Positions 1 through 10,493 of a DNA stretch of 32,067 nt are shown here, piece by piece. The stretch spans positions 1 to 32,067 of the forward strand of contig JACZVF010000005.1 in NCBI GenBank assembly GCA_022572805.1. The letters run 5' to 3'. Under the pieces are notes generated by a model. The model had not been told where the DNA came from, made no database searches, and was given only the letters and a program-made list of their open reading frames with translations. The position numbers and the translations under genes are program-made. Position 1 is the stretch's first letter. Every line of letters starts with the position of its first letter. Source of the stretch: Chloroflexota bacterium (GTDB taxonomy: Bacteria > Chloroflexota > Dehalococcoidia > Lucifugimonadales > JADFKI01).

Positions 1-668
1 GCATCTCCAGGAGGTACGAACTGCTTAATACCGTCATGACCGGCGGAAGACATCACGCCTGGCGACGCATGGCAGCCAAGTCGGCAGTCGCAGGTGGCCT
101 GAACGGCCTTGCGCTGGACCTGGCAACGGGCACCGGCGACTTCGCCCTGGAGCTGGCGCGGCACCCCAATATTTCCGGTGTCGTTGGCCTGGATTTCGCC
201 CCCGAGATGCTGGCCCTTGCGGCTGAAAAATCCAACCGGCGAAAGATAAGGCAGGAGTTGGGTTTTGCGCTTGGAGACGCCCACGCGCTTCCCTTCGCGA
301 GCGAAGCCTTCATATGCGTTACCGTTGGCTTTGGCGTAAGAAACTTCGTAGACGTACCTGCGGCCCTGGCTGAGATGGTCAGGGTGCTGCAGCCGGGCGG
401 ACGGGTCGTCATTCTGGAGATAGTCAGGTTGGAGGGAAGAGGGCTGCTAGCCAGGGTGTTGCCGGTCTACTTTCGATACGTCACTCCGTGGATTGGAGCC
501 CTGCTTGCAGGCGATCGCGAGGCGTACACCTATCTGCCGCAATCGGTGGAGGGTTTTCTCAGTGCCGGGGAGCTTGCCGAGTTAATGAAAAACGCTGGTC
601 TGCAAGACGTCAGCCACGACTCGCTTGGTCTGGGAACGGTTGCCATACATACGGGTGTAAAGCCGTAA
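1..668 (+). CDS. ubiE: Demethylmenaquinone/ubiquinone methyltransferase, 5' end outside the window
   Basis: This is a class I SAM-dependent methyltransferase of the UbiE/MenG family, which carries out the C-methylation step in menaquinone or ubiquinone synthesis. The frame is open from the first bases. The codons before the ATG at 36 encode RRYELLNTVMTGGRHHAWRR, which matches the family signature around Y-D-x-L-N and the following S/T-G-x-H-x-x-W-R. The gene therefore starts upstream of the window and the ATG at 36 is internal. The SAM-binding motif I DLATGTGDFALELA follows, then VVGLDFAPEML, and the typical C-terminal block with YLPQSVEGF and a final GxxAIHTGVKP. The stop lies 1 nt from the stop of the convergent protease gene. 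In Chloroflexota menaquinone is the likely substrate, which is inference. Confidence 0.9.
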   Translation, partial: ISRRYELLNTVMTGGRHHAWRRMAAKSAVAGGLNGLALDLATGTGDFALELARHPNISGVVGLDFAPEMLALAAEKSNRRKIRQELGFALGDAHALPFASEAFICVTVGFGVRNFVDVPAALAEMVRVLQPGGRVVILEIVRLEGRGLLARVLPVYFRYVTPWIGALLAGDREAYTYLPQSVEGFLSAGELAELMKNAGLQDVSHDSLGLGTVAIHTGVKP

Positions 669-669
669 A

Positions 670-1842
670 CTAGGCGCCGGGCGGACGCTCTTCCAGCTGA
701 ACGCCGGTCATGTTAATCTCACCCTCGCGCAAGAATTCCACCTGTATCTCCTGGCCTACGTCAAATGTCCACAGCAGCGTAAGGAACCTCGCCATATCCG
801 GCGTCGGAATGTCGTTCAGCTTGGTCACGATGTCGCCGACGCGAATGCCGGCCAGGTATGCGGGGCCATCCCGGGACATGCGCGTAACGATTATCCCGTC
901 GGTGAGGCTGATTCCTAGCTGGTTTGCCCTTGCGGGCGTAACGTCTGCCCCTGTCAGTCCGATTAGCGGTCTCGTGACCCGTCCGTGCTCAATCAGGCTG
1001 TCGATAATAGGGCTGGCCACCGAGGAGCTGACTGCGAAGCCTATTCCCTGCGCACGGCGTAGGATGGCGGTGTTAATGCCGATCACCTCCCCATTCAGGT
1101 TGATGAGAGGTCCTCCGCTGTTGCCGTCGTTGATGGCGGCGTCGGTCTGAATCAGGTCGTACAGGTCACCGCGGTCCGTGCTGATGGTCCGCCCGCGAGC
1201 GCTCACAATTCCCAGCGTCACCGTTGGTCCGCCCTTGAGAGCCAGCGCGTTCCCCAGAGCGACAACCCAGTCGCCCACTTCCAGGTTGTCGGAGTTGCCG
1301 AATGAGACCGCGGGAAGATTTTCGGCGTCGATCTTCAAGACGGCCAGGTCTGTTATGCGGTCCTTGCCCACTACCTTTGCCTTGTAGCTTTCGCCCGATG
1401 GCAGGTTGACCACTATCTCTTCCGCGCCCTGGACCACGTGGAAATTAGTGAGTATGTAACCGTCGGCTCGAATTACGGTTCCCGTGCCTGCGCCCTCATC
1501 AGTGAAATCGAAGAAAAGACCTCGGTTGAGCGACTCAACTGATATGGAAACAACGGATGGCTCAATGGTGTCGACCAGCCTGGCGATGGAGGGGAGCGCG
1601 GAGAGGGTTCGGATAGGTGGCAATGCAGCGTTGGCAAGCTGCGCTGCCGATGGCCCGCCGACCTGGCCTGCGCCATTGGGAATGATAGGGTCTCCGAAGG
1701 ACGATAGCTGAGGGGACGGTTCCGGCGCGGCTTGATTGCTGCAGGCGGCGATGGCCAGTATGCCGACGAGAAAAAAGGCCAGACGGCCTGCTGTGCTAAT
1801 CTGCCTCAGCCCCCGAAGATACCACGTCACGAAGCCTGACAC
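670..1842 (-). CDS. HtrA/DegP-type trypsin-like serine protease with PDZ domain, lipoprotein
   Basis: This is a 390-residue envelope protease and chaperone of the HtrA (S1C) family, acting on damaged or misfolded exported proteins. A hydrophobic segment at residues 20-33 ends in the lipobox IAAC (Cys34), so it is probably lipid-anchored outside the membrane. A Pro/Gly-rich linker precedes the protease domain. The catalytic triad is visible: His135 in NFHVVQG, Asp165 in DRITDLAVLK and Ser242 in DGNSGGPL. One PDZ domain covers about 285-385. The GTG start at 1842 overlaps the 3' end of the BrkB-like gene by 47 nt. A second in-frame GTG at 1830 is an alternative, so the exact start is uncertain. 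It is probably the last gene of a minus-strand group with the BrkB-like gene and the hydrolase upstream. Confidence 0.9.
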   Translation of the reverse strand: MSGFVTWYLRGLRQISTAGRLAFFLVGILAIAACSNQAAPEPSPQLSSFGDPIIPNGAGQVGGPSAAQLANAALPPIRTLSALPSIARLVDTIEPSVVSISVESLNRGLFFDFTDEGAGTGTVIRADGYILTNFHVVQGAEEIVVNLPSGESYKAKVVGKDRITDLAVLKIDAENLPAVSFGNSDNLEVGDWVVALGNALALKGGPTVTLGIVSARGRTISTDRGDLYDLIQTDAAINDGNSGGPLINLNGEVIGINTAILRRAQGIGFAVSSSVASPIIDSLIEHGRVTRPLIGLTGADVTPARANQLGISLTDGIIVTRMSRDGPAYLAGIRVGDIVTKLNDIPTPDMARFLTLLWTFDVGQEIQVEFLREGEINMTGVQLEERPPGA

Positions 1843-2749
1843 GTGACAACCCCGCCCAAAGAAGTTTCAGGCCCCGTTTCTCGTCATTCAACTTCCGTGA
1901 TTTGGCCAGGTACCTTGCGTGGCGAGAGGTTAACAGGGCACAGAACAGTAATATCATAGCCGACAAGTAAACCCAGGTCAACAGCGCCATAACGGCACTA
2001 ACGGGGCCGTAGACTGCATTATAGGCCGGGAACGCCCTTACGTAAGTCACGAATCCCCACTTGGCGCCCTCGAACACAACGGCCCCCAATAGCGCCCCCA
2101 TCCAAACGTCCGCAATCGTGACCTTGGTGTTCGGAAGGAAACGGTAGAGCACCAAAAATGCGCCGAACGTGATGATGGGCGTGATTAATTGGGCCACCAG
2201 ATGCCACAGCGTTGTGGTGACGCCTCCGCCGCCCTGGGTGAGGCCTTGAGCGAGGTAGGAAGTTATCTCGCTGAAGAAGCCTATGGTGGGCGCGATGAAT
2301 ATTAACCCAAGCATCAGCAGCCCGGCGCTCACCGTCAGGCTGAAGTCGATGAGGCGTTCCTTCAGGAATGGCCTGGTCTTTCGGATGCCCCACGCGGCGT
2401 TTATTCCCTTGCGCATGGCCCCGAAGGCCGACGTGGAGGCCCAGAGCAGGCCAAGCACGCTGGCGATACCGGTTATGGCCCTGGTCCGGACCACGCCCTG
2501 CATAGTGTCGCTGATGAACTCGGCGGATACGGGTATGACGCCCGCCATCTCTACGGCTAGCTGATCGCGCTCGGCCGTTGGCCCCAGGACGAAACCGGCG
2601 ATGGATATCATTGCCAGTATCAACGGGAACAGGGAAAAAAGTGTGTAGAACGAGATGGCCCCTGCCATGTAGGGGCAGTTCTTGTCCAAAAACTCGCTCA
2701 CAAGGTCGGTGCAAAAGAGTACGAACCTGATGAAGTAGACAATGCCCAT
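1796..2749 (-). CDS. YihY/BrkB family integral membrane protein
   Basis: This 317-residue polytopic membrane protein belongs to the YihY/BrkB family, once mislabelled ribonuclease BN. The role is poorly known; transport or envelope functions have been suggested. The N-terminal signature DKNCPYMAGAISFYTLFSLFP matches the family's conserved D-x-x-x-x-x-A-x-x-x-x-F-x-x-x-x-S-x-x-P pattern. About six membrane segments can be seen, with conserved LLWASTSAFGAMRKGINAAW in the second region and the TWVYLSAMILLFCALL block near residues 255-275. The basic C-terminal tail is cytoplasmic by the positive-inside rule. The ATG at 2749 has no clear Shine-Dalgarno sequence. The hydrolase gene ends 47 nt upstream and the protease gene overlaps downstream, which suggests one transcript. 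Confidence 0.88.
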   Translation of the reverse strand: MGIVYFIRFVLFCTDLVSEFLDKNCPYMAGAISFYTLFSLFPLILAMISIAGFVLGPTAERDQLAVEMAGVIPVSAEFISDTMQGVVRTRAITGIASVLGLLWASTSAFGAMRKGINAAWGIRKTRPFLKERLIDFSLTVSAGLLMLGLIFIAPTIGFFSEITSYLAQGLTQGGGGVTTTLWHLVAQLITPIITFGAFLVLYRFLPNTKVTIADVWMGALLGAVVFEGAKWGFVTYVRAFPAYNAVYGPVSAVMALLTWVYLSAMILLFCALLTSRHARYLAKSRKLNDEKRGLKLLWAGLSRVRLRDVVSSGAEAD

Positions 2750-2796
2750 AACAACTTTAAGCCGGAGTCACGATCTTAAGCGTTCGCGACGCCGGT

Positions 2797-3672
2797 CTAT
2801 ATCTCCAAGAATCTGCGGATAATACGTACTGTGTCGTCCAAATTATCGTTGTGTAGCCCGTGGCCCGCGCCCGGCACCTCCTCAACGATGCCGTTCTCGT
2901 CAGGTATGGTGGCCGCTATCTTGTCCGCCTGCTTTCGGTCCAGCACCGTGCTGTTCTCTCCTCGCAGCACCAGCGTCTTGCAGGAAATCCTGCCTACACA
3001 ATCCCAGAGAAACGGCCCCTCCTTCAAGGCGGTGCGCCCCATTAACCAGGAGATTTCCGGGTCGGTCTTGGGCACCAGAATGCCATCCCAATTGGTCCTA
3101 TACGTGTGCCTGATGAGGTCCCAGATGCCGTCTGCCGACATTTCAGGCCCGTTCTCCTTGTGCCACTCGAAAGCCATTTGAGGGGTGAAAAAGCCTTTTG
3201 GACGTTCAGCGAGACCCTCTTGCTGCCTCCGCTCCGCCGTTTCCCGGCCGTGAGGTGACGGGTCGGGCAGGGGGCCGTAATCACCCAGGACCAGGTGGTC
3301 CACCATGTGACCGTAGTACGCTCCCAATGCCATGCCAATTCTGGAGCCCTGGGAGTGACCGTAGTAGCTGAAGGGGAATATGCCTAGCTTCTGAACAAAT
3401 GCGGCAACGTCCGAGGCGAAGGCCTGGGCGGAGTAGCCCTCCCGGCTCCAGTCACTATCGCCGCAGCCACGGGCGTCAAGCGCGTACACGTGCCAACGGT
3501 CCGACATCAGGGGCGCCAGATCATCGAACATGTGGGCATGTCCGCCGATCCCGTGCATCAGCACGAGTGGCGGCTTCGTCCCGTCGCCTCCCCAGTCCAG
3601 GTAGTGGACGTTGAGGTCGTTCACCCTTACCCATTTGTCTTCCGGATACGGACTGGACGTCATACGCTCCAT
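2797..3672 (-). CDS. Alpha/beta hydrolase fold protein (paralogue of 21037-21888)
   Basis: This is a probable soluble esterase or C-C bond hydrolase of the alpha/beta hydrolase superfamily; the substrate cannot be read from the sequence. From the ATG at 3672 it has 291 residues. It shows the oxyanion-hole motif MHGIGGHAH, the strand ALDARGCGDSDW, the nucleophile elbow YGHSQGS (Ser107) and the catalytic-His motif GAGHGLHND (His271). A TTG at 3693 and an ATG at 3663 are alternative starts. The chosen ATG has an AGGT/AGAGG stretch just upstream. The early segment NVHYLDWGGDG, followed by HGIGGHAH, closely resembles the second hydrolase in this window, so the two are paralogues. Confidence 0.85.
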   Translation of the reverse strand: MERMTSSPYPEDKWVRVNDLNVHYLDWGGDGTKPPLVLMHGIGGHAHMFDDLAPLMSDRWHVYALDARGCGDSDWSREGYSAQAFASDVAAFVQKLGIFPFSYYGHSQGSRIGMALGAYYGHMVDHLVLGDYGPLPDPSPHGRETAERRQQEGLAERPKGFFTPQMAFEWHKENGPEMSADGIWDLIRHTYRTNWDGILVPKTDPEISWLMGRTALKEGPFLWDCVGRISCKTLVLRGENSTVLDRKQADKIAATIPDENGIVEEVPGAGHGLHNDNLDDTVRIIRRFLEI

Positions 3673-5264
<1,592 letters not shown>

Positions 5265-5295
5265 CCGCCGAGCCAATTTGTCCGGGGACCAAATT

Positions 5296-5321
5296 GAGGG
5301 TGGGCCAAGCGGCCCACCCTC
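5296..5321 (+). terminator. Rho-independent terminator, possibly bidirectional
   Basis: A perfect 11-bp stem (GAGGGTGGGCC at 5296-5306 with its complement at 5311-5321) closes an AAGC loop and is followed on the plus strand by TTTGCTTTCT. It lies between the convergent collagen-like gene and the large anchored protein gene and can serve the first; the minus-strand tail is weak. Confidence 0.8.
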
Positions 5322-5337
5322 TTTGCTTTCTGTGCTG

Positions 5338-7668
5338 CTAGGGCGGAGAACCGGAGGGACGGGCTCCCAGTCGGCGCGACTTTTCTCGCCGCCGGTTCAT
5401 TCGCATACCTGCCACAAGGCCTATCGGCATTATCAGCAGCGTGGCGTTCGTCAAGCCCGTAGCCCAGCCGACGTGACCGCTTGGCGCATTGCATCCGGCG
5501 GAACCAGCGGCCGCCGGGTCCTGGATGGACTCTGCGGTGATGAATACCTGCGGCGTGGAGGATTCGCTTGGCTCCGGGGGCTCTGGCGTCGGCCTGGATG
5601 CTTCCTCCGTCGGTGTAGCCGTTGGCAGGGCCACCGCCACGGTCCCCGCACCGGACAGGCTTTCCACAGTTGGCGTGGCCGTGGGGGTGCGCTCTGGCTT
5701 CGGAGTTGCCGTCACAGTCGGCAGCGCGGCGAATGTAAGGTCGAATCGTGTCGGCCCTCCTTGTAAGATGCGCAGCGGAGCCTTCATCAATGCCGGCAAA
5801 TCGCCCAGGTAAATCTGGATGGGCTGGCCGACGTAGGAGCGGTCCGGCGGTAGGATGACCAGGCTGCCATACGAATCCCCGTCGATGGCGGCCGGCAGGC
5901 TGGTGTAATCGCCTATTTTCGCAATCAGCCTTGCATTGTCGGGGATGCTTCCGCCGTTGCGGATGGTTATTCGTCCCGAAAGGATCACGGGCTCCAGGGG
6001 CCGTGGAGTCGGCGTGGCGGTGGGAATTCGGCTGGGCGTGGCCGTGGGCTTAGGCGTCGCGGTTGGCCTGAGCCGGGCCAGCACCGTCGCAATGCCCACG
6101 GTTGCAGTGGGCAACGGCAATACGCGCACAGACACCTTGATTGACCTGGGACCTCCATTGGATTCGATTTCGATTGTGCCGGAGAGGTTACCCGGCTGAG
6201 CCGACTCACTGATTGCCACCTCGATGATGTCACGGCCCCTGACGGTGTCGGTAGAGCTCTTCACCTCCAGCCACTCCGGCCAGCTCACCACCGTCCATTC
6301 CAGCGTGCCCCGGCCATTGTTGGAGACCGCGAATGACGCCCTGTCGGAATCGCCCTCTGTGATTGCCCCGAACGCCCAGTCCGGTGGACTCACGGCTATG
6401 AGCGCACCCTTCCCGACCTCGAAGGTGTCGCCGTCGGTGACCTCATCTCCACGGGCGGGGGGGCCGCTTTTCCCGGCGTCCGAGGGAAACGGGACGTCAT
6501 CAAACAAGAACTCGAAGGCCTGGTAGCCTCGAAGCTGCCCTGCCAGCTCGTAGTCGCCGGCGAGTGTGCCAAAGGGGATTGTCCACAGGAACTCCATGGT
6601 GTCGGATTCATCGTTCGGGTCCAGGGGGCCAAGCATGACGTCATGACCCTCCGCATTGCTGTTGTAGAAGAGCGATCCGGTTGGACCCTTCACCAGAAAC
6701 GTAACGCTATAGGTCATTGTCACCGCGCCATCGTTCTTAACGCGGTACAGGAATATCGCCTCGTCTCCCGGCTTGTAAACCGAGCTTCGCACCTTCAGTT
6801 GGGACAGCAGACCGTTGGCATTTCGGTCTAAGGAGATAGAGACATCGATTGTGGAGGTGCCGGCGTTTGACTCAATCTTCAGCCGGTCGTCAAAACTCCC
6901 TTTGAGGGTGGTGCTACGGACCTGCAATATGATTGTCTGGTTGTTGGTGACAAGCACAGACTCCTGCGGATCGTCATCGCTGGTGGGCGGCGATATTAGC
7001 TCAAGCCAGTCCGGCAGCTCCACCACCTTCCAGATGAGGTCTCCCGCCTGCCGGTTTGGGTTGGCCACGATAATCCGGGCCTGCGGCGTGTCGTCGTCCT
7101 CCACGTCGCCAAAATCGATGGATGACCGGGAGACAAAAAGTGATGCTGCGGAATTTTGTATGATAATCCTGCGTGTCTGTTCGTCCTGAATATTGGAAAA
7201 GTTTTCAGCATCCCGAACAGTTATAATTATCTGGTGATTGCCGGAGTCGGTGTCGAAGGGCGCATTCCAGCTATATGTAATCTTTTTTCGCTCTTCCGGT
7301 TCCAGTTGCAGTTCTGTATTGCCGTCGAGCGTATCGTCCGTGCTGTAAATTAGCTTATCGTCGTCATCCCGTACCTCGAAGACCACGACGTAATTCTCAT
7401 CATAATCCGGGTCGTCGTCGTCGTACGCCGTTAGGTTGCGCAGGTCCGTAAACCGGACCTCTATCTGGATCTTGGCGCCCTTGGGGAAGACAGACTCCAC
7501 CTTGTCCGTTTTGGCATCCAATACGACGAGATCGGTAATTTCCACAGTTTGAGAGCTTTGTGTAAAGGGCTGGGCGAAAACCGTGGCCAAAAATGCGAAC
7601 GCCACGCCCGCGCCCACCAGCGATAGTGCGCACATGCGGAATTTGACTTTGGCTTTGAACAAATGCAA
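5338..7668 (-). CDS. Large secreted protein with BACON-like Ig modules, Thr-Pro linkers and C-terminal membrane anchor
   Basis: This 776-residue cell-surface protein has no recognisable catalytic domain. A signal peptide (about 1-32, ending AFLATVFAQ) is followed by a CARDB/Ig-like region with an acidic run DDDDPDYDEN (83-92) that may bind calcium. Two related modules cover about 174-280 and 423-517. Each has an FGDV/FGAI strand, a short acidic stretch, an [LV]xWPxWLE or LPDWLE core and an IESN[AG]G strand, as in BACON or choice-of-anchor domains. A third Ig-like module covers 285-395. Thr-Pro-rich linkers (536-558 and 650-702) flank another beta domain (560-648). Near the C terminus a hydrophobic segment (about 733-754) is followed by RMNRRREKSRR, which fits a membrane anchor with a basic cytoplasmic tail. 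The start is a TTG at 7668; an ATG at 7635 just before the signal core is possible. Confidence 0.75.
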   Translation of the reverse strand: MHLFKAKVKFRMCALSLVGAGVAFAFLATVFAQPFTQSSQTVEITDLVVLDAKTDKVESVFPKGAKIQIEVRFTDLRNLTAYDDDDPDYDENYVVVFEVRDDDDKLIYSTDDTLDGNTELQLEPEERKKITYSWNAPFDTDSGNHQIIITVRDAENFSNIQDEQTRRIIIQNSAASLFVSRSSIDFGDVEDDDTPQARIIVANPNRQAGDLIWKVVELPDWLELISPPTSDDDPQESVLVTNNQTIILQVRSTTLKGSFDDRLKIESNAGTSTIDVSISLDRNANGLLSQLKVRSSVYKPGDEAIFLYRVKNDGAVTMTYSVTFLVKGPTGSLFYNSNAEGHDVMLGPLDPNDESDTMEFLWTIPFGTLAGDYELAGQLRGYQAFEFLFDDVPFPSDAGKSGPPARGDEVTDGDTFEVGKGALIAVSPPDWAFGAITEGDSDRASFAVSNNGRGTLEWTVVSWPEWLEVKSSTDTVRGRDIIEVAISESAQPGNLSGTIEIESNGGPRSIKVSVRVLPLPTATVGIATVLARLRPTATPKPTATPSRIPTATPTPRPLEPVILSGRITIRNGGSIPDNARLIAKIGDYTSLPAAIDGDSYGSLVILPPDRSYVGQPIQIYLGDLPALMKAPLRILQGGPTRFDLTFAALPTVTATPKPERTPTATPTVESLSGAGTVAVALPTATPTEEASRPTPEPPEPSESSTPQVFITAESIQDPAAAGSAGCNAPSGHVGWATGLTNATLLIMPIGLVAGMRMNRRREKSRRLGARPSGSPP

Positions 7669-7942
7669 AGCTATGGTTTAGGTACCCTAATGGAATGGAT
7701 TTGCGTCTTCTTCAGTATACGAGAGGCCAACCATTTCAGGTTTATATATAGACCGTTGCGCCTGGGTATGGATAGCTGAATTCAGAGAGGTTTTCTTTAC
7801 AGTCTTAATCGTGGTGATTACACGCATTCGAGGTTCTTTTAGCACCGGTCACTAGCCGTCTTTAAGTTGAATGCCGCTCGACTAACCCACTTACCAAGTG
7901 GCCAACCAATTTTGGACGAGCTGAGGAGATTGGGGGGACAAA

Positions 7943-10243
7943 TTGGCAATACGAATCGAGGCATCCCAGGACGACTTGGCGCGGCCATTTCGACTTAACG
8001 CACCAGACGTAGTACCCGAGTTCCGGCAGGCCCTTGACGACATGGTAGCTATTGCAAGAAAGGGTCATCGGCGGGACAGCGAGTTCTTTAACCCCGACGG
8101 CGATTGGTTAAAGTCCCGGATGCGTATTTTCCAGGACCTGCCTGAAATCGAACAGCGGGAAGTCCTAAAAGAAGTTGAAGACATCGGGAGAGAGGCCAAG
8201 GCGGCCAATTCGCAGGGCAAGGCCGCCATGCGGGCAGGCCCCGACGTAGTCTTCAGGCTCGATAACGGTGGCATGGCCTGTTACAGCCAGCTTGGTGTAG
8301 CCCGACGACCGGACCTTACCCGGTATTTCATTGAGGGCTTCGCAGGCAACCGGGATTCGCTGTCATTCAGCGTTGCCGACCAGAGGCTTTTCGTGGATGT
8401 TCTTCCCTACGTGACCCGATACATGGAGGCCGCTTTTGCCGAAGGCGCCCGCATAATTCAGTCTGACCGCCAGGTATGCGACGCTCCCGGAAGATCCTTC
8501 CACGCCCGCCAGTTGCTGTTCGGGGACCGTTATCCCCAACTACCGTATCTCTGGCGGCAGCTCACGTTCGAACTTCCCGAAAGCGAATTCCAGGAATCCC
8601 CGGACATCCTGGAGGTGTCGGTGCCGCACTGGCTCGAAGACCTTGGAATGCCGGATGACCTGGTGGCCAGAGTCAAGGATGCCGGGCTGAACCAGTTGGT
8701 GTTCAGGTCGCCGACCAGGGGCCTTTCCTTTCATCTGGGCTTCGACTACCTGGGCGAGCACAAAATGGGGCCGCTTTCCATTGCCATGTTCCTTGTGAAA
8801 CAGAAAAACGGGCTGGCTGTGCAGGCCGCGCTGAGCATGGCACGCGCCAAGACCATCCACGGGGAAGTCAAAAATACCGCCGTTGTGACCGCCGGGCCTT
8901 CGCTGCACGGCAAGAGCACCCTCACCATCATGATGGAGTTCGAGGACAGCGACCTAGCACGGCTTCTGGGACTCGTCCACGATCCCGAAGAGGGTGTCTA
9001 CCCGATGAACGACGACATCATTCTGCTGCACCCGCTGGATGAGCCCATAGACACCGTTCGGGACGGCAATAGGCTGCGCATCTCCTACGGCATCGACGGC
9101 ACCGAAAATAACCTCTACGCCGTGCCATACGGCCTGAACCGACAGGACGACCCAATAACGTACGACGTCGTGCGGGGGACTGAGGGCGCTCCGAACCCAC
9201 AGGAGTCCCTGGAGAACGTGGTCGTCGACCCGTCCACCGGCGTGCCGGACTACTCCCAGAATCCTGTGCGGAACATGCGCATGATTCTCTCTCGCACCCG
9301 CCTCATCGAGAGGAAGAGCGCTTCGCACCTCCTGTCCATCATGACGGACGGCCGCGTGCAGAGCTCGGTCCACGTTCCGATGACGGATACGGACCGCATT
9401 TTCTGGCAGGCCGTTATGCGGCAAAATACCGTTATCCCACCGCTGCGCCGCCTCAGCCTTGAGCAGTACGTCCGTGTGCTGATGTACGGCGAGGCTGTTC
9501 AGATGGGAGCGGCCATAGGCGCCATCGGCAGGCCCTACGTGGAGTACTTCTCGGACCCCTTCATCATCGGGCTTGAGGACGAGAACGCCAACCTGCTATA
9601 CCACATCCTTCAGCAGCTTTCCTGGGACGGCATGCCCCAGAATTATTACGTATTCAACACGGGTGGTGTCGGCGCAGACTCCAATGATGAGGCCGGCGGG
9701 ACGCGTTACAGAAAGATCCCCAGGGAGCTGACCCTCATGCTCCAGGAGGCCCTGCTTAGAGACGCCGTGCGCTTCGAGTACGATTCCGCCATACGGTCGG
9801 AGGTGGCTGTGGCCGTCCTGAATCTGCAAGGGGAGGAGATTCTTGATCTCAGGCAGGAGTGGCTGCCCATCAATATCTACGGCGCCTCCGACTACACAAC
9901 TCGGGTAGTGGACCTCAGGCGCCGCCGGTACTACGGCGTGTCCTCTGAGGACAAGGCCGGCATACTGCGTTACACGAAGGCCACCGATGCGCTCCTGGAC
10001 CTGGGTGATGTTCCCGCGCCGGCCAACGAGCGGGAGCTGGCGTGGCTGCTTTCGTTCCATTGGAACACCGATAACGCGTACAACACGTTGCAGGAGCTCG
10101 GGGCCCACCGAAGTGAGGGCAGCAGCCCTTGCGAATACCTGATACGGGCGTTGCAGTGGAAGTATGATGACGGCACAAGGGCCGGCCTGAGCCTCTCCGG
10201 CGACGCGGCCAATGCACTGCGGGCGCTGGGACTTCGTCCATAA
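7943..10243 (+). CDS. Divergent, extended ATP-dependent PEP carboxykinase-like protein
   Basis: This 766-residue protein resembles ATP-type phosphoenolpyruvate carboxykinase by motif order, but it is much longer than the usual ~530-540 residues. YLGEHKMGPLS (269-279) matches the family's Y-x-G-E-x-K-K-G block. AGPSLHGKSTL (317-327) sits where GLSGTGKTTL is normal. NDDIILL (356-362) sits where GDDEH is normal. RMILSRTRL (446-454) matches the arginine strand TRVSYPI. IPPLRRLSLEQY (498-509) matches the PPVSRLTxxQ region and YVFNTGGVGA (569-578) matches YLVNTGWxG. The P-loop Lys324 is kept, but the loop and second acidic motif are altered, so activity may be changed or lost. About 180 N-terminal and 130 C-terminal residues look additional. 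The TTG start has GGGGGGA 5 nt upstream. If active it would interconvert oxaloacetate and PEP. Confidence 0.62.
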   Translation: MAIRIEASQDDLARPFRLNAPDVVPEFRQALDDMVAIARKGHRRDSEFFNPDGDWLKSRMRIFQDLPEIEQREVLKEVEDIGREAKAANSQGKAAMRAGPDVVFRLDNGGMACYSQLGVARRPDLTRYFIEGFAGNRDSLSFSVADQRLFVDVLPYVTRYMEAAFAEGARIIQSDRQVCDAPGRSFHARQLLFGDRYPQLPYLWRQLTFELPESEFQESPDILEVSVPHWLEDLGMPDDLVARVKDAGLNQLVFRSPTRGLSFHLGFDYLGEHKMGPLSIAMFLVKQKNGLAVQAALSMARAKTIHGEVKNTAVVTAGPSLHGKSTLTIMMEFEDSDLARLLGLVHDPEEGVYPMNDDIILLHPLDEPIDTVRDGNRLRISYGIDGTENNLYAVPYGLNRQDDPITYDVVRGTEGAPNPQESLENVVVDPSTGVPDYSQNPVRNMRMILSRTRLIERKSASHLLSIMTDGRVQSSVHVPMTDTDRIFWQAVMRQNTVIPPLRRLSLEQYVRVLMYGEAVQMGAAIGAIGRPYVEYFSDPFIIGLEDENANLLYHILQQLSWDGMPQNYYVFNTGGVGADSNDEAGGTRYRKIPRELTLMLQEALLRDAVRFEYDSAIRSEVAVAVLNLQGEEILDLRQEWLPINIYGASDYTTRVVDLRRRRYYGVSSEDKAGILRYTKATDALLDLGDVPAPANERELAWLLSFHWNTDNAYNTLQELGAHRSEGSSPCEYLIRALQWKYDDGTRAGLSLSGDAANALRALGLRP

Positions 10244-10360
10244 CGTTCTGAATCGCCTGATAAGGCCCTTCAGCCGATTCAATCGCGAGTACCTGGAGCA
10301 GTCCCATTGAGTAGCCAGTCTCAAGGTGACTGCTCTCTTCTGTCGATATGGCGCGCGCGC

Positions 10361-10369
10361 TGTGATAAT
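10361..10369 (+). promoter_or_regulatory. Possible extended -10 promoter for the class V aminotransferase gene
   Basis: TGT-GATAAT fits an extended -10 element (TGn plus five of six bases of TATAAT); no good -35 is seen. It lies about 125 nt upstream of the chosen GTG start and downstream of the ATG at 10326, so a transcript from here would support the shorter reading of the gene. Confidence 0.35.
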
Positions 10370-10493
10370 ATCCTCTACGGCGTTTTGGTGTTTATCAGTT
10401 GGGCCCCAGAGGGAACGGACAGGCCCAAACGAAGGTTCCGGTGCAACGGCCTTCCTTCACCCAACACCCGCAGAAGCCGGCAGAGGAGATTTT

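Noticed and set aside
10326-10493. Longer reading of the class V aminotransferase from ATG 10326
   Set aside because: The 56 extra residues do not resemble the family, while the GTG at 10494 has a strong AGAGGAG and starts the family's normal N terminus.
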